Notes under the pieces: model-generated
Told to the model about the DNA's origin: nothing
The model's input: only the letters and a program-made list of their open reading frames with translations
Database searches by the model: none
Shown: positions 43,717 through 56,108 of the stretch, one piece after another
How the letters are laid out: every line of letters begins with the position of its first letter
Numbering within the stretch: the stretch's first letter is position 1
Program-made: the position numbers and the translations under genes
Assembly: GCF_019279795.1 (NCBI RefSeq)
Contig: NC_056726.1
Coordinates: forward strand, 1,016,666,011 to 1,016,730,010
Direction: 5' to 3'
Length of the DNA stretch: 64,000 nt
From: Protopterus annectens
Taxonomy: Eukaryota > Chordata > Ceratodontiformes > Protopteridae

Positions 43717-45766
43717 ATGGCAGGTGCAGGAGAGGGTTCACACTTCTGAGTGCAACGTTGGGGCATCGAGGAGTCCAAATACATGGTTTGGCTCCTTGTC
43801 CACCATCACGAGCCAAGACTCCTGCAGGGCCACTTCCAAGAGACGGAGTACAAGGCAGAGGCTTGGAACCAGTTAGCTCGTGACCTCACCAGTGCCACAG
43901 GCATCCCTCGGACTGGTGAGCAGGTCTGTCACCACCATGCAGACCTGAAGAGATGAAAGCAGAACCGCCTGAACCAGTGGATACAGGAGGCCCATGGGAT
44001 GCAGAATGCCCCACAACTGAGTATGTAGCCATGGAATGCAGTATGTAAGAATTGATAATAGAGTATGTATAATGGATAGGTATGTCTCAATATCCCTTCA
44101 TTTACTTTACAGCTGCAGGTGACCGTGCTACGAATCAGCAAGCCTATGCTGATAGGCTGCTAAGGCTGCGCCACCAGGCAGGTTAGTGATTATTCTGCAT
44201 GTATTGTTATATAAAATATGAGAGAGAGCATGAAAGAAAGTGTTGTAGTCCAATAAAACAGCCATAGAATTGCCTGAATAAGTCCTCTGCATGTACTGTC
44301 AGATAAAAACGTCAGAGAGGCAGAAAAAGAGTGTAGTAACCCATTAAGAAAGGTAACATATGTCTGGAATAATATCTCTGCAGGCACTGTCATATAACAT
44401 AAGTGAGTGAGCCTGAAAAAAGATTGTTCTAACATATTAATAAAGGTATAATATGTCTTGAACATGTCTGCCATAAACACCTTTAAAACAAATAAAGGAG
44501 TGAGCCTGTGGAAAAGTGTGCAACGTCATGAATACATGTCTAAAACCCAGAGTGTGTCTGTGTCACAGAGTCTGAAATGTTGTTGTACCCTTGCATTATA
44601 CAAACAGTACTGTTTGAAAATGTGCTGGCAACCCAGAGTTATGCAGTCCCATATAAAGTGGGTGATGGAAGTGCTAGCAGCTGTGAAACATATATACAGC
44701 CCACAATAGTCAGTTACTGGCTGGCATGAATAAGTAAACCTGGCACACATGTAGCATGTAATTATTCACCAGAAATGTGAGTGTGTGTCAAGAAATGCAG
44801 GGTTCTGTACAAATTGAAGTGAAAATGTCATGTGAAAACATCCCAGATATGTAGATAAAGAAATATAAATGCAATCAAGAAATATGTAGCAGTAACATCT
44901 GCATCTTGGACAATTAGTATGTCAGATATAGGTCAGGCATATATTGAACTAGCCAAACCCATGACACAACCTAATGTATGGTGGCAAATGTAATAATACA
45001 GGTAGGGGATATACACTTGCAGTCACTAGGAATGTAGTATAGACTAAAAGGTCATTATAAGATGTTAACCAAGGTTTTTTCTACACCCTACTGTATGTGC
45101 ATAAACCATGCAATTCCACACCTCAATGGGTATGTGTAATCTTAAATATTTGTTGGGACATATGTCCTATTGTTCTATAAATATTTGCATTCACGTTGAT
45201 GTATGTGCCCTGTTTAAACACCACAATCATGGTGGCCTGTTGCTACCAAACATCCCTGCATGCTGTTGGAATAAACACTGTGGTTCAATATATGCATGAG
45301 TTATGCTTGCTGTTCAACTGTTGTACCCTTGGTGTGTGTTAATGGGAATATTATTGCATGCTGTTACAACTAATCTGGAATGCTTTTCTGCTTATGTTGT
45401 AATTAAACACACCTAATCACAGAATGTATGGGAAGGCCGGTCCCAGCGGACCCACCTGTCCCACCTCAGCCGGTGAGTGCATCTGGCACCAGCAGGTCCG
45501 GTTCCCAGCCCAGACTCCCCTCCTCCATTGGTCCTGTGCCAGCTTCAGGTAGAAGCACTGCAGGGGATGGGACTTGTCCCCCCTGTGCAAGCGTGGGTGG
45601 AGAAGGGTCACCTGTCACCCTTCGTAGGGTCCGGGCTGTGGTGCGTAGGGAGATCCAGCGTTCAGTCACTGATCCCCTATGCCAGCTTGAGGCAAGAGTG
45701 GCACGTCTCTCAGGTGAGCCTGCCCATCCTACTCAGCCCCCAGCACAGCCACCCTCGGGGCTGTGA
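43717..45766 (+). pseudogene. Three-exon Myb/SANT-like gene of a PIF/Harbinger-type transposon
   Basis: Exon 1 (43717-44020): MAGAGEGSHF, stop TGA at 43747, then QRWGIEESKYMVWLLVHHHE, WNQLARDLTSATGIPRTGEQ, VCHHHADLKR, stop TGA at 43954, KQNRLNQWIQEAHGMQNAPQ; donor GTATGT. Exon 2 (44113-44181): AGDRATNQQAYADRLLRLRH, donor GTTAGT. Exon 3 (45423-45766): a P/S-rich linker, then TLRRVRAVVRREIQRSVTDP and LEARVARLSGE. Splice phases fit across both junctions. The tryptophan-rich trihelix at the start is the DNA-binding part of Myb/SANT proteins, which serve as the second protein of PIF/Harbinger transposons; no DDE transposase was found nearby. Two in-frame stops make it a pseudogene. Confidence 0.68.
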
Positions 45767-46078
45767 AGGTGCAGTGGTGACTGTCCATGGGTGGGGATCT
45801 CAGTTCCACTGTTACCATCTGTGGGCTCATCGGCTTGCAATTTCCAAACAACCTTCCCCATCAATTGTGTTCACCAACCCCATGTGTCAAATTCCACCCC
45901 TGTATGTGTCTTGTTTGTCTTGTCTGTTTACCTCCCCAACCTACCTCCCCGAATATACCTACTTCCTCTAAATCACATTCCACTCTCACCTAAAAAAATA
46001 ATTAAAAAAAAAGGGCAATCTGTTCCCACAAAAAAAAAAATTACGTCCCATACATAGCTGTCCATTTCGCACACATGT

Positions 46079-48040
46079 CTGCTACTCTATTAGCATTTTA
46101 ATCAACCGCTCTATCCTAGAAAGTACAGTACCCCAAATCTGGAAAAAGGCCTACATCATCCCTTTGCACAAAGGTGGCAACAATAACAATGTTACTAATT
46201 TCTGCCCCATTGCTATCCTGTCTCCCATCTCTAAAATCTTAGAAAAATGTATTCATCTTCAACTCCTTCCTTACCTTTTAGAAAATCACCTACTAACTCC
46301 CACACAACATGGATTCAGACCTAATCACAGCACTATGACTGCCCTCCTCTCCTTCCTTGAAACTGTTAACAAAGCACACGACTCTGGCCAAATTGTTTCT
46401 ACCCTACTACTCGACCTCTCTAAGGCCTTTGACACTATCTCTCATAACCTGCTACTAACCAAACTCTCAAGACTCAACCTATCTCCCTCCTCCTTGAACT
46501 GGTTCTCCAACTACTTATCTAACAGATATCAAGCAGTAATATGAAAAAAGGCCACTTCCTCATTTCTAAACACCCCTACTGGGGTACCCCAGGGGTCCAT
46601 ACTGGGTCCCCTTCTCTTTAATATATTTATAAATGATTTCCGCAACTCTATCCCATTCTCAGACATCATCCAATACTCAGATGATTCCACTATAATATGC
46701 TCTGCCTCTTCTATCTCCTCACTCCTAAAATTGACCCAAGAAGCTTTCACAACCACTGAGCAGTGGATGAAAAGAAATCACCTTGCTCTCAATGCCTCCA
46801 AAACCAAATTAATGCTATTTTCCCCCTCTAAAGCTGTCTCTTTCGACACAAACACATTCTCTATCACTAGTCAAAATAATTCACCTCTGGAACTAATGTC
46901 AGAGACCAAGCTACTTGGGGTCCAAATTGATAACCAACTCAAATGTAACTCTCACCTACAGCTAAATATCAAAAAACCCCACCAAAAACTTCGTATGCTG
47001 TACCGACAAAATAAATACCTCACACCTGCTGCCTAAATCACTCTCTCTACTTCATTTCTTATCCCCTCCCTTCTCTACGGAGCCCCACTCCTAACTAATC
47101 TACAGTCCTCCCTAAAAACCCAACTTTCCTCTTGCTATAACAAAATCGCCAAGTTCGCTACCAATCACAAGTCCTCCTCACACCACTGTTCCTCTCTCCA
47201 TATACTAAAATGGCTAGAGCTTCCCAACTATCTCACATACACTCAACTGACTCTTGCTCACAAACTCATTTTCAACTCCTCTCTCTGTCCCTCCCTTTCA
47301 TCAGATTTTAAAATGTACCTTCCTGATAGAATATTGAGGTCCAACAATCAAAATATATTAGAAATCTATAAACCCACTCATCCCCCAGGGAAAAATCTTC
47401 TATCTTTTGTCCTTGCCCGCCTTTGGAACTCTCTACCATCATCCATCCGCACCACCCCAACCACTTTATTTTTAAAAGATCTCTTCATTCCCACCTAGTA
47501 TCCAAGTGGGAATGCTCTTGCTCCCACCCCACATAGCTAATTTACTTGCAATTGCCATCTTCCTTCTTTGCCTTGATTCCTCGTGCATTCTTCCCGATTA
47601 TTTACCCATAACTAATATACATTATCATTTCATATTATAGGGAAAACTGCACTAGGCCTCACCTCCTAAGTGCTTCCTTCATAAATTTCTGTTATTTCTC
47701 AGAAGTTTCATTCAGTATTTCAGAATATGATACAAACTCAAAATATTTTTTCATGCAATATTCTTTGCTATCTATAATCTATTAATTTTATCTATTGTTC
47801 TTTCATAGTTATTTCTTCTGTATTTACTTGAAATTGTTTTCTGGTGTCAAAATATTTTGCATTATTATATAATTTGTAATTTGTTATAGTTTTGTATAAC
47901 TAGTATGAATTACTTTTTTGTAACATACTTAGTTCTGGAGCTTTTCTCCCCAGGACTCCATTGAAAACGGGTTCTTTGGCCCAATGGACTATCCTGGTAA
48001 ACCAACTGCAAATAAATAAATAAATAAATAAAATAAATAA
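46079..48040 (+). mobile_element. LINE A copy 3, 5'-truncated
   Basis: It starts inside the RT and ends with the family 3' UTR ('gagcttttctccccagg', 'ctggtaaaccaactgc') and an (AAAT)n tail at 48011-48040. A short 'acatgt' repeat flanks it (46073-46078 and 48041-48046), a possible target duplication. It sits between the 3' end of the Myb gene and the repeat at 48.05 kb, so it may interrupt one DNA transposon. Confidence 0.88.
46090..47498 (+). pseudogene. LINE A copy 3 RT and C-terminal domain, broken
   Basis: IIPLHKGGNNNNVTNFCPIA, QHGFRPNHSTMTALLSFLET, LLLDLSKAFDTISHNLLL (motif A), TGA stop at 46542-46544, then VPQGSILGPLLFNIFIND (motif B), QYSDDSTIIC (motif C as YSDD), a stop near 47034, and the C-terminal HHCSSLHILKWLELP and LARLWNSLPSSI to 47498. 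The frame is otherwise well kept. Confidence 0.87.
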
Positions 48041-48046
48041 ACATGT

Positions 48047-48680
48047 AAACTTATAATTATAATTGGCAGTACAACAGACTCTGTTGTCCTCATCCCTCTC
48101 TCAGGAGTGGAAGGTTGCAAATTTAACACCAAATTATGAACATATGCACAGCTGTTGCTGGTAAAGAAATGAGCAGCTGTGGGCCTTCCCTACACCCTTC
48201 CTGCACATCCCAGCTGGTTTCCCTGCTGTCTTTCCCTCTTTGTGTCCCCTTTTTCACCACTTTCCTATCTCCCCATTTTCTTTTCTTTCAAAGAAATTAG
48301 CGTGGGGGATAGCGGGAGTAAGCACTTTTAAGCAGTTGTTAGCGGGGGTGCGCGAGTGTGAGCTTGTGTGCGCTTAGCTAAGCATCGCTAAGCATCACAC
48401 AAACCCACGCAAACCCGCTTACAACTGCATAAAAGTGCCTTAGTCACTCTGTATGACAGGGCCCTTGTATTGCTCAGCAGCAAAATAAAATACACCTGTC
48501 AGTCTCGAACCCCAGACCTTGGGCTCACCAGTCTGCATGAAGTACCACTACACCACAACAGATATACAATAACAATAACTATAGATATACAATAACTGGG
48601 TGCTGAAAGAAATATATCATGCATTACAATGAGTGAATGTAAGGGAGAATAGGAATGGCATAACACAAATCATATTCTGT
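48047..48680. repeat. Unclassified repeat R, copy 1, with hairpin and tRNA-like module
   Basis: About 630 bp matching 49690-50345. Within it, 48317-48448 is a hairpin whose arms ('aagcacttttaagcagttgt' and the complement of 'acaactgcataaaagtgcct') pair over about 34 bp. At 48497-48562 the minus strand reads as a tRNA-like module: 'tgtagtggtacttcatgcag' (A box) and 'ggggttcgagact' (B box). Confidence 0.8.
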
Positions 48681-49689
48681 GGCCCTTAACCAGCAAGTGT
48701 TGTGGAATTGCATGACATGACTGTGAAAAGAGAACCAGCTATGCAAGTAGGGAATAATGTTACAGTAGCACCTTACAAAACCCGCACAGTATCAGAGCAG
48801 GATAAACACTGGCATATTTGAATAGGTCAGAGGCCAGACCTCCCAACTGTGACTGGTTTAAAGGGATGTCCCTGATTTGCAAACAAATGTTAGCTGTGCC
48901 CCTCAGAGTCCCTGTGAAATGTAGTAACAATAGGCAAAAAGGTGGGGAATCCCACTTAATGATAAATGTCAATAAGTGAGAGAAGACACTGCTTGCATGT
49001 CAGAAAAGGTGTAGTAATACATATGCTCAGAATCCCCCAAAGTCGCAACTGCAAAATATCTGAAATATATCACAGGTGTATGCCACTGATATTTACCTTT
49101 CCCTGAGGCTGTTCAAATATATACCTGAGAGTATCTGAGGCCTGGAAGAGTCAGAAACACACAGGCATATCAGCCTGTCTGCTGTTATACACTCTGTAAA
49201 TACCTGTAGAATGAATTCCACAAGCATGCCCTTATGTCGGAGTACAACACAGAAATATCAAAGGATGTAGCCATGTACTGCTGTGACAATGCCATTGTTC
49301 AGATGATGAAAAGACTGGTGTGGTGCACAGTCAATGAATACTAGGCTAATCTCTGTCAACCATCTGGATATGTCCACAGGTGGGAGCTACTCAGACAGAT
49401 TACTAGCCTTTATAGACTTACAGGTACACAGCAACTCTGCATGTTCAGCAAGATAAACATCACACAATAATAAATAATGCACTCTGCAGTTCTGCACCCC
49501 TACCCAAAGGTACTATATACCCATGTAGTCAGGTACAACCAAGGGTGTAGGTAGGCATACACAGTAGTGAAATATGTCCAGTTGTCCTGAGAAGACTGTG
49601 CTAATGTCAACACAAACAAACCACAAACTGTTCAGAAGTAATGTACTAATGACAGTATAGCAGTTCACAAACAGTGCATGTGCCTGATA
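48681..49689. other. Unidentified non-coding sequence between the two R repeats
   Basis: No gene seen. It is bracketed by direct copies of R, as an LTR-like pair would be, but no polyprotein or primer-binding site was found. Confidence 0.4.
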
Positions 49690-50345
49690 TTCATAATTGG
49701 TAGTACAACATACTTAGTTGTCCTCAACCCTCTCTCAGGGGTGGAAGGTTTCAAATATCCCTCCTAATGTATTGCATATGCACAGCTGTTGCTGGTAAAG
49801 AAATGGGCAGCTATGGACCTTCACCACACCCATCCTGTACATCTTGAGCTGATTTCCCTACTGTCTTCCCCTCTTTGTGCACCCTTTATCACCACATTCC
49901 TATCTCCCCATTTACTTTTCTGTCAAAGAAATGAGCGCAGGGGTTAGCTGGAGTGACCACTTGTAAACAGTAGTAAGCGGGTTTGCACCAGTGTGCGCAT
50001 GTGTGCGCTTAGCTTAGCATTTCTACGATATGATAAGCTACGCCAAGCTTAGCTTAGTATTGCTAAAATAAAATAAGCTAAGCTAAGCTTAGCTTAGCAT
50101 CGCTAAGCGTCGTGCAAACCCATGCAAACCCGCTTACAACTGTTTAAAAGTGCCTTATTCACTCTGTATGACAGGGCCCTTGTACTGCTCAGCAACAAAA
50201 TAAAATACCCTTGTCAGTCTTAAACCCCACACCTTGGGCTCACCAGTCTGCATTACATACCACTAAGCCACAGCAGATATACAATAACTTGGTGCTGAAA
50301 GAAATATAACATGCATTACAATGAGTGAATGTAAAGGGAAAATAG
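49690..50345. repeat. Unclassified repeat R, copy 2
   Basis: Matches 48047-48680. Its hairpin (49952-50163) is longer because the loop has expanded into an array of 'taagctta'/'agctaagctt' palindromic motifs at 50025-50110. The tRNA-like module recurs at 50212-50277 on the minus strand. Confidence 0.8.
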
Positions 50346-52204
<1,859 letters not shown>

Positions 52205-52795
52205 GGAAATATAGGTCGGTGTTCCCCTCTACTCATCACAATGCCCCATGTGGTATGTACCTCACATGACAACTACAGCAAGTGGAAAGGCCACAGACAT
52301 ACCTAACAAAGAGTAATACTTCCCTCAAACAAATGCCCTTTGCAGACTGACTCACAAACCACAGCTAGAGTGCGTTGCATACCGCCCACCCAGAGGTTAC
52401 CACTGCATGGCATACAGAGGTATGTCACACCCATAGCAGTCTGCCAACCACCATGACAACACCTCACAATCCCTCCGGGCTACATGACTTAGAGCCCTAA
52501 TCCTTGTCACCTCACTAAACAGCACATGCTGGAGGTACAGGTTCCTATCCACAAATATGCCATACTCTGGACTAAACCACCCAGCATGAACAAACAAGGC
52601 TCCTCATTAGCAGATGTCATACATACCCCTGATGATTGTTTTGGCGATAGGTAATATGCCCTGGGAGTCACCTCTGTGTATCCGGTTGACAGGAGCAAGT
52701 GAAATCAAATTACATGTGTGTCAAAGGCCAGGGTAGCATATGGCTAGGCTGCTCTAGGCCCTAGGGCCAATAGCATATTACCTACCTATGACACA
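52205..52795 (+). mobile_element. Decayed CR1 (family B) 3' end
   Basis: Nucleotides parallel 6310-6904: 'atgccccatgtggtatgtac' (NA.FGMY), 'cctaacaaagagtaat' (LTKR), 'ctggaggtacaggttcct' and the 3' UTR 'ggctaggctgctctaggccc'. It ends in one partial AACCTATG unit. No frame is left. Confidence 0.75.
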
Positions 52796-53716
52796 ATGCA
52801 CACACACATGTACTCAGTGCAATACCTGCTATGTGAGGTGGAATGAGTGTGACAGTGACTGTGTGCAAGGTTTGTAAAGGTGTGATAGCTTAATGTGAGG
52901 TTGTGTCTGTCATGGTAGTTTGTGTCCTAAGTGTGAGGCCGGAGAAAGATGTGTCAGTTATTGGGATGCAGACATAGTAGGATGGCATATGTTGTGACGT
53001 AGTTCCTTGTGTACGACTGTGGTGTCCCAATGTAGGCTGAAGCAATACATGTATGCTCAGTAAGTGGTACTGCTGATGAATCCAGCTCACATATGGACTG
53101 TTGTACTACCTGAAGCTGTAGGCCTAAACAGCACAGTATGGTGTATGTTCACAGTCCCTGGTAACACTGCCTTGTGCGTTTCCTGTAGTCTGCACAGATT
53201 ACATACCACATGCATAGGTATCTGTAAGTAGGAGTACACAGTACTATAAGGTACACAGGTAATGCTCATCTGTGTCGGCATACATCTGTGTGTTGTATGT
53301 CCAATGTGTGTTTAATGATGCCTGTACCATGCCCGCAATGACATGTGTGTTACAGGGTATGTGTGTGTACCTAGCAACATGTATACTCTGTTACAGCAGT
53401 ATGCCAGCAATATTAACAACCGTGCACATATGTTAGGTAAGGGTATGGCATCAAAGACTAGGGTGGTTTACCGTTAATACTGTAAATGTACATTACATTC
53501 ATTGCATTGGATGACATATTTCTTCAGGCATTAGCTTGATATATACCCCCGGGGCGAGGTTGTACATTGTATCCCAAACAGTGTGCCGACTACTGGTGTA
53601 TACTGGTGTGTTATATGGAGTGTTGCAGGCACTGTCAGCCAGTTGTGGGCTGAGCACTGATATGTGGTATTGAATGTGTGTATCCTCTGTTAGACAGATA
53701 GATGCTATATATGGCA
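52796..53716. other. Unidentified non-coding sequence
   Basis: TG/CA-rich texture like the rest of 52-64 kb, no recognisable feature. Confidence 0.4.
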
Positions 53717-53724
53717 GTTAAGTG

Positions 53725-56053
53725 ATATCTGTACTTCATGCTCCAATACGGTCCATTAGAACTAAAACCAAAACCGCACCATGGCTCTCTAAGGAAACAA
53801 AATCCAAAATCCTATCTAGAAACAAGATGTGGGTCACATGGTGTACCTCTAAAGACCCACACTCCCACCAAACCTTCCAGCAACTTAGAAGTGAAACTAA
53901 AAGAATGATCTTAAATGATAAAAACAACTTCTTCCTCCACCTCCAACACAAACACCTTAATAATCCACAAAAATTCTGGGCAGGCTTAAACAAGCTCCTG
54001 CACCCAGGCCAGGCAACCACCCCCACTCCAACAACTTGCAAACAACAGTGCCCTGTAAACATTGCTAACACATTCAATAGTTTCTTCACAGAAACTATAC
54101 AATCCCTACACAATTCAAACAAACAACCAGCCCACTCCACTACCCAAGCCAGCAGAATACTACAACTACATCAGATCATCTATTTACCTTCGATCCAGTA
54201 CCCATATCCTCTATAACATCTATTCTTAAAAAACTAAAACCCACTAAGCTAGCAGCTGACCTTCTCCCAGCTGAGTTTCTGCAAAAAGCAGCTGAGGCCA
54301 TTTCCTATCCCGTCTCCATAATCATAAACCGTACCTTGTCAGAAGCCTTCATCCCCTCCATATGGAAAATGTCCCACATTATTCCTCTCCACAAAGGTGG
54401 TAGCTCACTAGAGCTAACCAACTACAGACCTATAGCTATACTCTCACCCCTGGCCAAAATTATGGAAAAGTGTGTCCACAAACAACTGATGGAACACCTC
54501 ACCAAAAATAAAATTCTAGCCAACTCCCAACATGGCTTCAGGCCAAATCACAGTACCACATCAGCCCTACTATCCTTTTCTAATACCATCAATAACTTCA
54601 GAAACAAAAATAAACTATCATCTGCTCTTTTCTTAGACCTCTCCAAGGCCTTTGATATGGTGAACCACATTCAACTCCTCCATACATTAAAAAAACTATC
54701 ACTCAGCAATTCCACGCTGAAATGGTTCCAATCCTACCTGTCCAATAGGCAACAGGCTGTTCTATGGCAGGACAAATTATCCACATGCCTACCTGTTACA
54801 CTTGGAGTTCCCCAAGGATCTATTCTTGGCCCTCTTCTCTTCACCATCTTTGTTAATGACCTGCCCACAATCACCCCTCATGCCACATGCATTCAATATG
54901 CAGATGATTCGACTATCATCAGCACTGCCTCCAACCTGGCAGACCTCACTGCTTCAACCCAAGACACCTTCAACCTAATAGAAAAATGGTTCTCAAGTCA
55001 ACTAGTTCTCAACCCCAACAAAACAAAACTACTTACTTTCTCACCCACTAAGAAGACTCTTCCCCCCACCTTCTCTATTACATCCTCCAATGGAATCACT
55101 ATATCACCAGAAGCTCACACAAAGCTATTAGGTGTTACCATTGATAACTCCCTTAAATTTGACACCCATTTCAATCTAACCATCAAAACCGTCAATAAAA
55201 AGCTTGGCTCTCTCTATAAAGTAAAACACTTTCTCACTCCTCACGCTAAAATTACAATTGCCAGCACACACCTACTATCAACTCTTTTCTATGCCTTCCC
55301 CCTTTTTACAAACCTAAACAAGACAACCCTTAACAAACTTGCTTTTTGTTACAATCACATAGCTAGATTTGCCACAAATTCCACCTTTAGAACGCACCAC
55401 TGCACTAACTTGAAGCAACTAGGGTGGTTAGAGTTTTCCAGCCAACTCCATTTCAACCAACTCAAAATGGCTCACCAGATACTGTATCACCCAGAGAAAA
55501 CACCAGCTCTGAAAACATCATTCACCCTATATTAACCTGCAATCTTTACACTCCTCCAATAAGATCTTAGCTCAAACTACCAAAGCCAATAATTCTGCTG
55601 GGGATTCTCTATTCTCAAACTTTGTAGGTAAAATGTGGAACTCCCTACCGACCATGCTCACCTCAGAACCTTCACTCCTACAATTCAAAAAAGCTTAAAC
55701 CCCATCTCAATACTCTCTGGCAATGTCCCTGTTCCAAACCTGATTAACCACTATCATTTACCCTTCTCTTACCTCTCTATCCTTAACCGCTTTTTAACAA
55801 GGCGCCTCACCTTTGTAACTGACCTATGTTTGTTTTTTATATGCTGCTGTTATTTTTTTCCCAAGATGTGATGTATCTTTATATTGTATTTAGAACTCAA
55901 CTATCTTCCTTTTTTTGCATTAACAATGTTCATATGTCTGTTATGTACCTGGAGCTTTTCTCCCCGGGCCTCCGCTGAAAATGGACATGTATCCAGTCGG
56001 ACTCTCCCGGTTAACAAATGTAAAATAAAAATAAAATAAAATAAATAAATAAT
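53725..56053 (+). mobile_element. LINE A copy 4, 5'-truncated, 8-bp target duplication
   Basis: Flanked by 'gttaagtg' at 53717-53724 and 56054-56061. It starts in the endonuclease-RT linker (APIRSIRTKTKTAPWLSKET) and ends with the family 3' UTR ('gagcttttctccccgggcc', 'cccggttaacaaatg') and an (AAATA)n tail. It is the best-preserved copy of the family here. Confidence 0.93.
53740..55700 (+). pseudogene. LINE A copy 4: linker and RT, nearly intact RT domain
   Basis: The linker frame 53722-54216 shifts once near 54200. The next frame is then open from before 54336 to 55535 (399 codons from the first ATG). It carries NYRPIAILSPLAKIMEKC, QHGFRPNHSTTSALLSFSNT, LDLSKAFDMVNH (motif A), GVPQGSILGPLLFTIF (motif B), QYADDSTIIS (YADD intact), AHTKLLGVTIDNSLKFDTHF and HHCTNLKQLGWLEFS. 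After 55535 a frameshift separates the last C-terminal part (near 55635-55700). The missing endonuclease and the two shifts make it non-functional. Confidence 0.9.
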
Positions 56054-56108
56054 GTTAAGTGTGCCACATGACATGCTCACACATATCGTTTAATTGTCTT
56101 CCAGGGTT

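Noticed and set aside
45477..45971. Alternative 164-codon frame over the Myb/SANT last exon
   Set aside because: The splice-phase-consistent frame is the one ending at 45766; this one is its shadow.
48047..50345. LTR retrotransposon bounded by the R repeats
   Set aside because: There is no TG...CA terminus, primer-binding site or gag-pol coding between them, and the repeats contain tRNA-like modules.
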